Shown here one piece after another: positions 9,559 through 19,021 of a stretch of 64,000 nucleotides of DNA. Made by a program: the position numbers and the translations under genes. Source of the DNA: Bradyrhizobium sp. LLZ17 (lineage in GTDB: Bacteria > Pseudomonadota > Alphaproteobacteria > Rhizobiales > Xanthobacteraceae); assembly GCF_041200145.1 (NCBI RefSeq), contig NZ_CP165734.1, forward strand, positions 7,731,001 to 7,795,000, given 5' to 3'. The notes beneath the pieces were generated by a model. It saw only the letters and a program-made list of their open reading frames with translations. It was not told the origin of the DNA and did not search any database. Numbering within the stretch: the stretch's first letter is position 1; every line of letters starts with the position of its first letter.

Positions 9559-10827
9559 ATGTCCACCAAACCTCAACTGCCGGAACGTCCACCGCGGGGG
9601 ACGGGCGGACCCGCCGCACTTGAAGGTCTCCTGGTCGTGGATTTCACGCGCGTGGTGGCGGGACCTGCCTGCACGCAGACGCTCGCCGATTTCGGTGCAC
9701 GCGTCATCAAGATCGAAAATCCGGACGGTGGCGACGACACGCGCGCCTATGAGCATGCCGAAATCGGTGGTGAAAGCGCGGCCTATCTCAGCCTGAACCG
9801 CAACAAGCACGGCATTGTGCTCGATCTTGCCGTGCCGGAGGCGCGCGAGATCACGCGGGATCTGATTCGCAAGGCGGACGTGGTCGTTGAGAATTTTTCG
9901 AGCGGGGTGATGAGGAAATTCGGCCTCGACTATGAGGCGGTCGCGCCACTCAATCCGCGGCTGGTCTATTGCTCGATCTCGGCCTATGGACGAACCGGCC
10001 CCTTCGCCTCTCGTCCCGGTTTCGATCCGATTACGCAGGCTGAAAGCGGATTCATGTCGCTCAACGGGTTCGCCGACGGCCCGGCTGTTCGGACTGGCCC
10101 ACCGATCGTCGACATGGCGACGGGGATGTCCGCCTGCAACGCCATCCTGCTGGCACTGCTGGCCCGGGATCGGCTTGGTCGCGGCCAGCATGTTGAAGTC
10201 GCCCTGTTCGATGTGGCCATGGGCATGACCGGCTTCTACGGCATGGCTTACTTGATCAATGGCGAGAATCCCGGCCGGTTCGGCAACTCGCCGAGCGGCT
10301 CTCCCACGGTGGGTGTCTACGAGGCATCCGATGGACCGCTCTACATGGCCTGCGCCAACGATCGGTTGTATCGACGGCTGGTGGTCGAGGTGTTGAACCG
10401 TCCTGATCTCATCAGCGATCCCCGGTTCGCGACGCGGAAGGCGCGGTCCGAGAACAAGGAGCTGCTGCGAAAGACGATCGCGGAAGTCTTCGCAAGCGAC
10501 AGCCTCGAGAACTGGATGGCGAAGATGAAGCTGGCCAATATCCCGGTTGGCTATCTCCGTACCGTCGAGGAGGGGTTCAATGCGCCCGAAGCGCGGGAGC
10601 GTCATCGTCTGAACCAGATTCTGCACCCGACGGCGGGATGGGTCCCCAACATCGAGCCTCCCATCGGCATGAGCTTGACGGCCGCGGTTGACCCGGTCGC
10701 AGCGCCGCTGCTGGGCGAGCATACCGAACAGGTCTTGCGCGATATACTTGGCTATGATGATGGCCGTATCCTGGAGTTCGCTCAAAAGGGTGTCTTTGGT
10801 TCTGGCAAGCCATCGAGCTCGGCTTAA
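9559..10827 (+). CDS. CaiB/BaiF family (class III) CoA transferase
   Basis: A 422-residue cytoplasmic enzyme that moves CoA between carboxylic acids. The opening ALEGLLVVDFTRVVAGPACTQTLADFGARVIKIENPDGGDDTR is the classic CaiB/BaiF/formyl-CoA transferase N-terminus, with DTR near the CoA site. NLNRNKHGI-like (LSLNRNKHGIVLDL), ENFSSGVMRKFGLDYEAV and DVAMGMTGF segments are family hallmarks, and the length is usual. The start at 9559 follows AAGGGAG. It leads a plus-strand run with a GST, a monooxygenase and a flavin reductase, which suggests activation of an organic acid for degradation. The acid cannot be read from sequence. Confidence 0.88.
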   Translation: MSTKPQLPERPPRGTGGPAALEGLLVVDFTRVVAGPACTQTLADFGARVIKIENPDGGDDTRAYEHAEIGGESAAYLSLNRNKHGIVLDLAVPEAREITRDLIRKADVVVENFSSGVMRKFGLDYEAVAPLNPRLVYCSISAYGRTGPFASRPGFDPITQAESGFMSLNGFADGPAVRTGPPIVDMATGMSACNAILLALLARDRLGRGQHVEVALFDVAMGMTGFYGMAYLINGENPGRFGNSPSGSPTVGVYEASDGPLYMACANDRLYRRLVVEVLNRPDLISDPRFATRKARSENKELLRKTIAEVFASDSLENWMAKMKLANIPVGYLRTVEEGFNAPEARERHRLNQILHPTAGWVPNIEPPIGMSLTAAVDPVAAPLLGEHTEQVLRDILGYDDGRILEFAQKGVFGSGKPSSSA

Positions 10828-10897
10828 CAGAACGGTGGATACCATTTCGATGGGATGGCCGACCAGGGCAGCCGTCGTTTGCCAATGGGAATTGACG

Positions 10898-11554
10898 ATG
10901 AACATACAGCTTTACGGCTTCTGGCGCTCGCTTGCCTCGTTTCGTGTGCGCGTGGCACTCAAGCTCAAGGGACTGCCCTTCGAGGAAATTCCGGTCGACA
11001 TCCTCTCAGGGGAGCAGTTCGATCCGGACTATGACGCGGTCAACACCGAGCGCGTCGTTCCCACGCTGGTGCACGGCGAACACCGGGTGTTTCAGTCGCT
11101 GGCCATCATCGAATATCTCGAGGATCTCATGCCGGAGCCGACGCTGCTGCCGTCGGATCCTGCCGACCGCGCCTATGCTCGATCTCTCGCTTTGGTCACG
11201 ATCGCGGATGCGCATCCGTTGGTGACTCCGCGGGTCCGCAACCATCTCGTCAAGATGTTCGGTGCAGATGCCAACGCAATCGAGAGTTGGGCGAAGCATT
11301 GGACGATCGAAGGACTGGCAACGTACGAGAGACTGTTGCAGCGCCGGCCAGCCGAGCCGTTTACACTTGGTCAGCGGGTGAGCGTCGCGGACATCTGCAT
11401 TGCCGGCCAGGTCGTTGGAGCTCAATTTTTGAAGCTAGACCTGGCGCCATTTCCGGCCGTGGCGCGCCTGGCGGGGCACTGCTTCGCAACGCCGGCCTTC
11501 GCGACATCGCATCCCTTCGAACAATCCGGCTACACGGCGATCGCACCTCGTTAA
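10898..11554 (+). CDS. Glutathione S-transferase, maleylacetoacetate isomerase-like
   Basis: A 218-residue zeta-class GST. The N-terminal thioredoxin-like domain starts MNIQLYGFWRSLASFRVRVALKLKGLPFEEIPVDI, where the SxxSxR-type active-site motif (SLASFR) of maleylacetoacetate isomerases is visible. VVPTLVHGEHRVFQSLAIIEYL is the glutathione gamma-glutamyl site. The C-terminal helical domain contains FTLGQRVSVADICIAGQV. Zeta GSTs isomerise maleyl to fumaryl products late in homogentisate or gentisate degradation. Here it sits 70 bases after the CoA transferase and before a monooxygenase, so it probably isomerises a ring-cleavage product. The start at 10898 was chosen because the protein fold begins there. 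Confidence 0.85.
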   Translation: MNIQLYGFWRSLASFRVRVALKLKGLPFEEIPVDILSGEQFDPDYDAVNTERVVPTLVHGEHRVFQSLAIIEYLEDLMPEPTLLPSDPADRAYARSLALVTIADAHPLVTPRVRNHLVKMFGADANAIESWAKHWTIEGLATYERLLQRRPAEPFTLGQRVSVADICIAGQVVGAQFLKLDLAPFPAVARLAGHCFATPAFATSHPFEQSGYTAIAPR

Positions 11555-11640
11555 CCCTACGCCAGCTTGATTTGGCGAGGTTCCCGCCGCATAAGTGTAT
11601 GGGAGCGAGGGACACGAATGGCGCTGGTAAGGAGCTGAGC

Positions 11641-12846
11641 ATGGGTCAGTCGACGGCGAGGGATTCCGACGATCCCGCCTATGCGTCGATGATCGCGAGG
11701 GCCCGCTCGCTCTTGCCGCAACTGCGGGAGCGCGCGGCGCGGACCGAAGAGTTGCGGAACCTGCCGCCGGAAACCGAGCGGGACCTGCACGAGTCCGGCC
11801 TGTTCCGGATGCTCCAGCCGAAGCGCATTGGCGGCGCCGAGCTCGATTACGTCGCCTTGATCGATTGCGCCGACCTGCTCGGACAGGCGGACGCGTCGGT
11901 GGCCTGGAATCTCGCCAATCTCGCCAGCCATCACTGGATGCTCGCCATGTTCGAGCCGAGAGCGCAGGATCTGGTTTGGGGCGGGGACCCGGACGTGCTG
12001 ATCGCGTCTTCGTTCATCTTCCCCGCCGGGCGCGCCAGGAAGGTCGAGGGCGGATACCGCCTGCACGGAAGCTGGCCGTTCTCATCGGGGGTCGCTTCGT
12101 GCGAGTGGAACATGCTCGCGAGCGTTGTCTCCTCTGACGATGAGGCTGACGGCATTGAATATCGTATCTTTCTGCTGCCCAAGGCGGACTACAACATTCT
12201 CGACACCTGGAACGTTGCAGGACTGCGCGGTACCGGGTCGTCGGACGTGGAAGTCCGGGACGCTTTCGTAGCCGATCATATGACGGTCGCCGTGAGCGAT
12301 CTTGCCGGCGGTTCGGCGCCGGGAAGCAAGTTGAATCCGAACCCGCTGTATGCACTGCCTGTGTTCTCGCTGTTTCCCTATGTCCTATCCGGCGTCGCGC
12401 TCGGAAATGCGCAGGCTTGCCTGGACGATTACGCAGAGGTCTCGCGGCACCGCATATCGACCTACAATCGCGCCAAGCTGAGCGACTTTCAAAGTACCCA
12501 GATCAAGATCGCGGAGGCCTCGGCCAAGATCGATGCCGCGCGTTTGATCATGCGCTCCGCCTGTATCGATGCCATGGCAGATGCGCGGCGTCGCCACATT
12601 CCGGACATGACGACCAAGACCAGGTATCGGCGTGATGGCGCCTTCTCGGTCAATCTTTGCACCGACGCCGTCTCGATGCTGTTCGCGGCGAGCGGGGCGC
12701 GCGGCTTATTCACGACAGGTGTGTTGCAGCGACAGTTCCGCGATGCGCACGCCATCAACTCGCATCTCGCTTTTAATTTTGATGCGGCCGGGACCAATTA
12801 TGGACGCGTGGCACTTGGGCTGCCGTCCGAAAATCTCACCTTGTGA
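11641..12846 (+). CDS. Flavin-dependent monooxygenase, acyl-CoA dehydrogenase fold (group D)
   Basis: A 401-residue oxygenase of the HsaA/HpaB-like type, which uses reduced flavin from a partner reductase to hydroxylate an aromatic ring. The sequence has the acyl-CoA dehydrogenase fold: RDLHESGLFRMLQPKRIGGAELDYVALIDCADLLGQADASVAWNLANLASHHW, a middle beta domain (GSWPFSSGVASCEW, WNVAGLRGTGSSDVEVRDAFV) and a C-terminal helical bundle ending in ATNYGRV-like DAAGTNYGRVALGLPSENL. This class often acts on free aromatics rather than CoA esters. Start at 11641 follows AAGGAG. It lies 9 bases upstream of a flavin reductase, the expected partner. Confidence 0.85.
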   Translation: MGQSTARDSDDPAYASMIARARSLLPQLRERAARTEELRNLPPETERDLHESGLFRMLQPKRIGGAELDYVALIDCADLLGQADASVAWNLANLASHHWMLAMFEPRAQDLVWGGDPDVLIASSFIFPAGRARKVEGGYRLHGSWPFSSGVASCEWNMLASVVSSDDEADGIEYRIFLLPKADYNILDTWNVAGLRGTGSSDVEVRDAFVADHMTVAVSDLAGGSAPGSKLNPNPLYALPVFSLFPYVLSGVALGNAQACLDDYAEVSRHRISTYNRAKLSDFQSTQIKIAEASAKIDAARLIMRSACIDAMADARRRHIPDMTTKTRYRRDGAFSVNLCTDAVSMLFAASGARGLFTTGVLQRQFRDAHAINSHLAFNFDAAGTNYGRVALGLPSENLTL

Positions 12847-12855
12847 GACCGGCCG

Positions 12856-13416
12856 ATGAATGATCTGCCAAAGCAGCCGGTCGGGCCCGATCCAGCCAAT
12901 GAATTCGCGAGCGACAGTTCGCGGATCGATCCTCGCGACTTTCGCAATGCGCTCGGCACCTATGCCACGGGTGTGACGATCATTACGGCCGCAGGTCCGG
13001 ACGGAAGGCCTTATGGATTGACCTGCAACTCGTTTGCTTCGGTCTCCCTCAATCCGCCATTGGTGCTTTGGAGTCTTGTGGTCTATTCCTCAAGCTTGAC
13101 CGTATTTCAGAACGCCAGCCATTTTACGGTCAACGTGCTTGGCGCTTCGCAACAGGCGCTTGCGAACAAATTCGCCAAGTCATCCGATGACAAATTCACC
13201 GGCATCGACTGGACGCCAGGGCTCGGGAACGCTCCGGTGCTCGCCGACAGCGTCGCCGCCTTTCAGTGCCGCTCGGTCAATCGCTACTATGGCGGTGACC
13301 ACGTGATCTTTCTCGGCGCGGTCGAGGCCTATACTTACAATGCGAAGGAGCCGCTGCTGTTTGCGCGCGGCGCATTTGGCCGATCCGTTCCCGACGAAGA
13401 GGGCAAGAAGCCGTAA
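12856..13416 (+). CDS. Flavin reductase, partner of the monooxygenase
   Basis: A 186-residue short-chain flavin reductase of the HpaC/HsaB family. FRNALGTYATGVTIITAAGPDGRPYGLTCNSFASVSLNPPLVLWSL is the canonical FMN/FAD-binding split-barrel signature. NRYYGGDHVIFLGAVEAY carries the GDH motif for NAD(P)H use. It should supply reduced flavin to the oxygenase encoded 9 bases upstream. The two are almost certainly co-translated as a two-component system. The gene ends 16 bases before a convergent gene on the other strand. Confidence 0.9.
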   Translation: MNDLPKQPVGPDPANEFASDSSRIDPRDFRNALGTYATGVTIITAAGPDGRPYGLTCNSFASVSLNPPLVLWSLVVYSSSLTVFQNASHFTVNVLGASQQALANKFAKSSDDKFTGIDWTPGLGNAPVLADSVAAFQCRSVNRYYGGDHVIFLGAVEAYTYNAKEPLLFARGAFGRSVPDEEGKKP

Positions 13417-13431
13417 ATGGAGAATCGCGGC

Positions 13432-14340
13432 CTACCGCTCTTCCGCCGACAGCTTGTAGATCTCCAGCGCATCGGCATCCGCGCCACGGGCAGTCCTGGC
13501 CAGCCTGAAGAGCTGTCCCGCAAGCGTAGCCATCGGTACAGGAGTTGACGTCGCCTGGGCTACATCGGCAACCGTGTCGAGGTCCTTGAGCATCGTGGCG
13601 ATGTGACCGAGCGGCGGGGAGTGAATGCCCTGGACCATGCGCGGTACGAAGAGCTGGAGCGGAATGGAATCTGCAAAGCCGCCGGCGAGCGCCTCGGGCA
13701 GCCGATTGGCGTCAATGCCGGCATTGACCGCAAGGCGCGTTGCTTCCGCGAGGACGGCCATTGCGCATCCGACAATCACCTGGTTGCAGAGTTTTGCGGT
13801 CTGGCCGGCGCCGATCGCGCCCATGTGGGTGAACCTGCGTGCCATGGCCAACACGTAGGGCCGCACTCTTTCGATGTCACCCGTTTCACCGCCGGCCATG
13901 ACGGCGAGCGTGCCTTCCTCCGCACCCTTGGTGCCGCCGGACACGGGCGCATCGACCCAGCTTGCAGCGTTGGCAGCTTTCAGCCGAGCGGCGAGATCGC
14001 GCGCGGCATCTGGATGAATCGAGGAGAAATCGACCACGAGTTTACCTGCGCCGGAAGCCGCTGAAACGCCTTCGGGTCCGAAGATCACTTCTTCCACGGC
14101 ATTTGCGTCCGTCACGCACATGAAGACGATGTCCGAGCCGTCCAGGAGGACGCGGGGCGTCGTTGCGCGGCTTGCACCGGACTCGAGCAGCGGCGCCAGT
14201 TTGGCTTCCGAACGGTTCCAGACGGTCACCTGATAACCGGCCTTCAGCAGGCGCCGGCTCATGGGCGCACCCATGAGCCCAAGGCCGAGATAGCCAAGCC
14301 TCTCGACGTGCCGCGCGTCGGCCTTGCTCGCTTCAGCCAT
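13432..14340 (-). CDS. 3-hydroxyisobutyrate dehydrogenase-like NAD(P) oxidoreductase
   Basis: A 302-residue beta-hydroxyacid dehydrogenase. The start at 14340 is preceded by AGAAGGAAG. The Rossmann motif GYLGLGLMGAPMSRRLLKAGYQVTVWNRS is at the N-terminus, and the substrate motif WVDAPVSGGTKGAEEGTLAVMAGG is present. The catalytic-lysine region is NQVIVGCAMAVLAEA preceded by GAGQTAKLC. Relatives include 3-hydroxyisobutyrate dehydrogenase and tartronate semialdehyde reductase; sequence alone does not separate them. It runs against the surrounding plus-strand catabolic genes and sits between the flavin reductase and a binding protein, so it is likely part of the same catabolic island. Confidence 0.85.
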   Translation of the reverse strand: MAEASKADARHVERLGYLGLGLMGAPMSRRLLKAGYQVTVWNRSEAKLAPLLESGASRATTPRVLLDGSDIVFMCVTDANAVEEVIFGPEGVSAASGAGKLVVDFSSIHPDAARDLAARLKAANAASWVDAPVSGGTKGAEEGTLAVMAGGETGDIERVRPYVLAMARRFTHMGAIGAGQTAKLCNQVIVGCAMAVLAEATRLAVNAGIDANRLPEALAGGFADSIPLQLFVPRMVQGIHSPPLGHIATMLKDLDTVADVAQATSTPVPMATLAGQLFRLARTARGADADALEIYKLSAEER

Positions 14341-14510
14341 AGGTTGCTTCCTTCTGCCGCGGCGCAGCGCCGCCGGTGCACCATACATCGTGGACCCCGC
14401 GGCGAAACCGGGGCAGCCTGCATGGCTTGCCTCATTGTTTGAACCATGAAACATTTGGGGTGGTTGGGTTCGGTGGCGCCGGTCGGCGCCGGAGCAACGG
14501 AGTGGGCACG

Positions 14511-15494
14511 ATGCGGACGGTTTCGAGCTGGATGCTGGCAGCAGGGGCAGTGTTGGCCGTGATGGCGGGCGCAAGCCACTCATGGGCGCAGCAGACAATC
14601 CGCGTCGGCTGGACCATCCCGGCTGAGGAATCCAAATACTGGATGATGCGCAGGCCGGCCGAATTTCCCAATCTCGGCAAGACCTACAACGTCGAATGGA
14701 CCCAATTCCAGGGTACCGCGCCGATGACGCAGGCACTGGCTGCCGGCGCACTCGATTGCGCGACACAGGCACCGCTATCGCTCGCCAATGGCGTGGTCGG
14801 CGGCAATCTCAAGGCCTACATCGTGGCGCAGCATGTCTTCGAGAAGCCCGGCGGATTCTCGGTCTACTGGGCGGTCATGGACGATTCGCCGATCAAGACG
14901 ATTGCCGACCTCAAGGGCAAGACGGTCGGCATTTCCGTGATCGGCGGCGGGACGCAAGGGCCGTTCAACCTGCTTCTCAAGCAGAATGGCATCGATCCGG
15001 CGAAGGACATCAAGCTCGTCGAAGTCGGCTTTGCCGTCTCGGAAGATGCGTTGCGCCAGGGCCGTGTCGATGCGGTCAATATGAACCAGCCGTTCGCCGC
15101 GCGCGCAGAAGCAAAAGGCGGCACCCGAAAGCTGTTCTCGCTGTCGCAAGTGATGCCGAATATCGTGCATATCCTGGAAGCCTGCCGCGCCGATTTCGTC
15201 GACAAGAACCCGGAACTGGTCAAGGCCTATGTCCGCGATATCACGTCGGGCATGAAGAAGGCCTTGGCGAACCGCGAAGAGACGCTGAAGGTAGTCTCCG
15301 AAGTGCTAAAAGCGCCCATCCCGGTGCTCGACACTTATCTTCTCAAGGACAACGATTTCGGCCGTGATCCGGGTGCGGCGCCGAACTTCCCGGCGATCCA
15401 GAAGATGCTGGATATCTATGCTGAAACGGGAATGCTCCCGAAGCTGGATGTCGCCCAGTTCAAGCATCCGACAATCGTTGCGCCACTGCAGTAG
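14511..15494 (+). CDS. NMT1/SsuA-type ABC substrate-binding protein
   Basis: A 327-residue periplasmic binding protein. The signal peptide is MRTVSSWMLAAGAVLAVMAGASHSWA, and the mature protein starts QQTIRVGWTIPAEESKYWMMRRP. The segments LAAGALDCATQAPLSLANGVVGGNLKAYIVAQ and IADLKGKTVGISVIGGGTQGPFNLLLKQNGIDPAKDIKLVEVG are typical of the NMT1/TauA/SsuA family, which binds sulfonates, taurine, pyrimidine precursors or aromatic acids. Its ATPase and two permeases follow at 17394-19785, with ilvD inserted between. Substrate is unknown, but the context points to the compound degraded by the neighbouring monooxygenase/NicX-like genes. Confidence 0.88.
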   Translation: MRTVSSWMLAAGAVLAVMAGASHSWAQQTIRVGWTIPAEESKYWMMRRPAEFPNLGKTYNVEWTQFQGTAPMTQALAAGALDCATQAPLSLANGVVGGNLKAYIVAQHVFEKPGGFSVYWAVMDDSPIKTIADLKGKTVGISVIGGGTQGPFNLLLKQNGIDPAKDIKLVEVGFAVSEDALRQGRVDAVNMNQPFAARAEAKGGTRKLFSLSQVMPNIVHILEACRADFVDKNPELVKAYVRDITSGMKKALANREETLKVVSEVLKAPIPVLDTYLLKDNDFGRDPGAAPNFPAIQKMLDIYAETGMLPKLDVAQFKHPTIVAPLQ

Positions 15495-15572
15495 GCGATC
15501 GATCGTCCGTTGAATTCACGAGGCCGCAATGTCCCGGTCATGTGCGGGACATTGGACGAAGATGATGCACGT

Positions 15573-17268
15573 ATGAAGAAGTTGCGCTCACGGATAACGA
15601 CTGACGGCCTCGATCGGGCCCCGCATCGCGCATTCATGCGCGCGATGGGCCTGGACGACGAGGCCATCGCCAAACCGATGGTCGGCGTCGTCAGCATGAA
15701 GGGTGAGCAGACGCCCTGCAACATGACCCACGACTTCCAGGTCGCGGCAGCCAAGACCGGGATCGAGGAAGCCGGCGGGACGCCGCGCGAATTCTCGACC
15801 GTCTCGGTCTCCGACGGCATCAGCATGAATCACGAGGGGATGAAGTTCTCCCTGTTTTCGCGCGAGCTGATCGCCGATTCGATCGAAGCGGTCGTGCATG
15901 GCCTCGCCTACGACGCACTGATCGGATACGGCGGATGCGACAAGACGCTTCCGGGCGTGATGATGGGAATGGTTCGTTGCAACGTGCCGTCCATCTTCAT
16001 CTACGGCGGCAGTTCGCTGCCGGGCCGTGTGGACGGGCGCACCCTGACGGTCCTCGACTCCTACGAAGCCGTCGGTAGCTTCATGACCGGTGAGATCGAC
16101 GCCGCGACGCTCGAGCGGATCGAGCGCGCCTGCCTGCCGACCATTGGCGCCTGCGCCGGTCAGTTCACCGCGAATACCATGGGAATGGTGTCGGAAGCGA
16201 TGGGCCTGACCATTCCCAATGTTTCGATGGTCCCGGGCGTTTATGCCGAACGCGCGCAGATCTCGCGGCGCGCCGGCCGGCTCGTGATGGAGATGCTGGA
16301 GCGCGGCGGGCCATTGCCTCGCGACATCGTGACCCGGAAATCGCTCGAAAACGGAGCCGCAATCGTTGCTGCGACCGGCGGTTCGACCAATGCCGCGCTG
16401 CATCTGCCGGCGATCGCGAACGAGGCCGGCATCGCATTTACGATCGATGATCTCGGCGAGGTGTTAGCTCGGACGCCGCTGATCGGAAACCTGCGCCCCG
16501 GCGGCAAATACACCGCCAAGGACGTCTACGACATTGGCGGCGCGGCCGTTGTGATCCGCGAGTTGATCCAGAGCGGGCATATCGACGGCCGCTGCCTGAC
16601 CATCACGGGCCGTACGCTCGCGGAAGAATATGGCGCGGCCAACGCGCCCGATGGCGAGGTCGTCTACATGGCCCGCGCACCGATCATGCCGGATGGCGGC
16701 GTGGCGGTATTGAAGGGCAATCTCTGTCCTGATGGCGCGGTGATCAAGGTTGCAGGTCTGAAGACCCAGTTCTTCGAAGGCGTCGCACGCGTATTCGAAG
16801 ATGAGGAGGGCTGCGTCGCGGCGGTACGGGAGCGCAGCTACAAGGCAGGCGAGGTTTTGGTGATCCGCAATGAAGGACCGGTCGGCGGTCCTGGCATGCG
16901 CGAGATGCTCGGCGTCACCGCGCTGATTTATGGGCAGGGCATGGGCGAGAAGGTGGCCTTGATCACCGATGGGCGATTTTCCGGCGCAACCCGCGGCATG
17001 TGCATCGGCTATGTGTCTCCGGAAGCGTTTGTTGGCGGTCCGCTGGCGCTCGTTCGTGACGGCGACAAGATTCAGAATCGACGCGGCCGGCCGCCGCATG
17101 GACCTGCTGGTCGATGAGCAGGAACTCGCAACGCGCCGGCGCGATTGGAAGCCTCGTCCGCCACGTCATCGCGCCGGGGCACTCGCGAAGTACGCGCGGC
17201 TGGTTGGTCAGGCGCCGGGTGGAGCGGTGACGCATGAGGGGCCGGCAGAATGGCCCTGGTTCGATTGA
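15573..17268 (+). pseudogene. ilvD: Dihydroxy-acid dehydratase (IlvD/Edd family), frameshifted near the 3' end
   Basis: This encodes the Fe-S dehydratase that converts 2,3-dihydroxy acids to 2-keto acids in valine/isoleucine synthesis. Iron-sulfur cysteine motifs [11 protein letters not shown] and [15 protein letters not shown] are intact, as is [18 protein letters not shown]. The frame runs to [10 protein letters not shown], where normal sequence would be DKIRIDAA. One extra base near 17070-17074 shifts the frame. The expected C-terminus [25 protein letters not shown]...EWPWFD lies in the next frame and ends at 17268. Start at 15573 ([18 protein letters not shown]) matches the usual family start; a longer start at 15510 is possible. 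It is embedded in an ABC transporter operon. Confidence 0.85.
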
Positions 17269-17393
17269 ACCATGATGTTTGCGCGAAAATGACGATCCGT
17301 TTGGCAAGTTTCTTGCTAAGCTCGTGGCGCTGATGGAGCACATTCTGCTGGTCGGCTGCGCGACTTTCGCGCACGGGTGAAGCGAGAGACGTG

Positions 17394-18239
17394 ATGAAGG
17401 TAATGCCTTCGAGATCGAGCGAATGGGTGAGACCGGTGACGTCACAACAGCCGGCTTCCGCGATCATCGAGATCGACCACGTCTCGCAGGTCTTTCAAAC
17501 CTCGGCGCGCAACGATCATTTGGCGTTGTCGGATATCTCGCTGACGATCGAAGAGCGGGCCTTTGTCTCCATTCTTGGTCCGTCGGGCTGTGGCAAGTCG
17601 ACACTGCTCTACATCGTCGGCGGTTTCGTCAGTCCGACCAGCGGGACGGCGAGAATCAAGGGACGCACGATCACGGGGCCGGGCCCGGATCGCGGACCGG
17701 TGTTCCAGGAGTTCGCACTGTTTCCCTGGAAGACGGTCCTCGGCAACGTGATGTATGGCCCGCGCCAGCAAGGCGTGGGTGCCACTGAGGTCGAGGTCCA
17801 AAGCCGTGCCTTGATCGAGATGGTCGGCCTCAAGGGTTACGAAAACTTCTATCCAAAGGAATTGTCGGGCGGCATGAAGCAACGCGTCGCACTGGCGCGG
17901 ACGCTCGCGTATCATCCCGAAGTCCTGTTGATGGACGAGCCCTTCGGTGCGCTCGACGCCCACACGCGAACACGCCTGCAGAACGATCTCCTGAATATCT
18001 GGGAACGCGATCGCAAAACGGTGTTGTTCGTCACCCATTCAGTCGACGAAGCCGTTTTCCTGTCCGATAAGGTCGTGATGATGTCGAAATCTCCAGGTCG
18101 TATTCGACAGGTCATCGACATCGATCTACCGCGCCCGCGCCGCCGCAGCGAACTGTTGCTCGACCCGCGGTACCAGAAATACGTCGTCGACATCGAGCGC
18201 ATGTTCGATGAGAGCGACGAAGTTCGGTTACCGTCGTGA
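17394..18239 (+). CDS. ABC transporter ATP-binding protein (SsuB/TauB type)
   Basis: A 281-residue ATPase. Walker A is GPSGCGKST, the Q-loop lies in VFQEFALFPWKTVLGNV, the signature is LSGGMKQR, Walker B is VLLMDEPFGALDAHTR and the H-loop is VTHSVDEAVFLSDKVV. FPWKTVLGNV and the short C-terminal tail are typical of nitrate/sulfonate/taurine-type importers. Start may be GTG 17391, ATG 17394 or ATG 17403. It overlaps the first permease by 4 bases (GTGA). It energises import of the ligand bound by the protein at 14511. Confidence 0.92.
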   Translation: MKVMPSRSSEWVRPVTSQQPASAIIEIDHVSQVFQTSARNDHLALSDISLTIEERAFVSILGPSGCGKSTLLYIVGGFVSPTSGTARIKGRTITGPGPDRGPVFQEFALFPWKTVLGNVMYGPRQQGVGATEVEVQSRALIEMVGLKGYENFYPKELSGGMKQRVALARTLAYHPEVLLMDEPFGALDAHTRTRLQNDLLNIWERDRKTVLFVTHSVDEAVFLSDKVVMMSKSPGRIRQVIDIDLPRPRRRSELLLDPRYQKYVVDIERMFDESDEVRLPS

Positions 18240-19021
18240 TATCGTCGGCGACCTTGGCTAAGCGTGCTGCGCCGGTGTTCGCCTGCATCGGGCTGCTTGC
18301 GGTATGGCAGATCGCCTCGCTGGCGCTGAAGAACGACAGCTTTCCGACCGCGATCGAGGCGGTCCGTGCGATCCCGGACATCCTTGGCGACAAGGAGTCC
18401 TTGATCAACATTCTGGCCTCGCTTCGCCGCATGGCGATGGGATTCGGCGGGGCGGTGCTTGTTTCGATTCCCTTGGGCCTGTTGATGGGGCGCAGCCGCG
18501 CGGTCGCGGCTTTTTTCAATCCGCTGTTGATGGTCATCTACCCGGTCCCGAAGGCCGCACTGATGCCGATCATCATGCTGTGGCTGGGGGTCGGCGACAT
18601 CACCAAGACGCTGGTTATCTTTCTCGGGGTCAGTCTGCCTGTGATCTATCACAGCTTTGAGGGTGCGAAAGCCGTCGAGGAGAAGATGCTGTGGTCGGGC
18701 GCGGCAATGGGACTCTCGGCGCTACAGCGCTTGGTTCGGATCGTGCTGCCTGCCGCGCTGCCGGAAATCCTGACCGGCTGCCGCACTGGGCTTGTGCTGG
18801 CACTGATCACGATGATCACCAGTGAGATGATCGCTCGCCAGTCCGGCGCCGGGAACATCTTGTTCAACGCACTCGACATGGGGCAGTATGACACGGTGTA
18901 TGCGATGATCATCATCGTGGGTGCGATGGGCATCTGCCTGGATGCGATGTTCGAGCGGGTCCGCGCCAGGCTTGTACGATGGTCCGAGCCTCAGTTCGAT
19001 CTGCCCCTGAGCTTCTCATGA
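18236..19021 (+). CDS. ABC transporter permease 1 (SsuC type)
   Basis: A 261-residue inner-membrane permease with about six hydrophobic segments. The EAA-type loop that contacts the ATPase is GAAMGLSALQRLVRIVLPAALPEILTGCRTGL. VSIPLGLLMGRSRAVAAFFNPLLMVIYPVPKAALMPIIMLWLGVGD is the hallmark of the nitrate/sulfonate/taurine permease family. The GTG start overlaps the ATPase stop, and its own stop overlaps the next permease (ATGA), so the three are translationally coupled. Confidence 0.92.
   Translation: MISSATLAKRAAPVFACIGLLAVWQIASLALKNDSFPTAIEAVRAIPDILGDKESLINILASLRRMAMGFGGAVLVSIPLGLLMGRSRAVAAFFNPLLMVIYPVPKAALMPIIMLWLGVGDITKTLVIFLGVSLPVIYHSFEGAKAVEEKMLWSGAAMGLSALQRLVRIVLPAALPEILTGCRTGLVLALITMITSEMIARQSGAGNILFNALDMGQYDTVYAMIIIVGAMGICLDAMFERVRARLVRWSEPQFDLPLSFS

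Noticed and set aside
9280..10905. A 541-codon minus-strand frame opposite the CoA transferase and across the terminator
   Set aside because: It reads through a strong terminator hairpin and has no domain; the CoA transferase on the plus strand is unambiguous.
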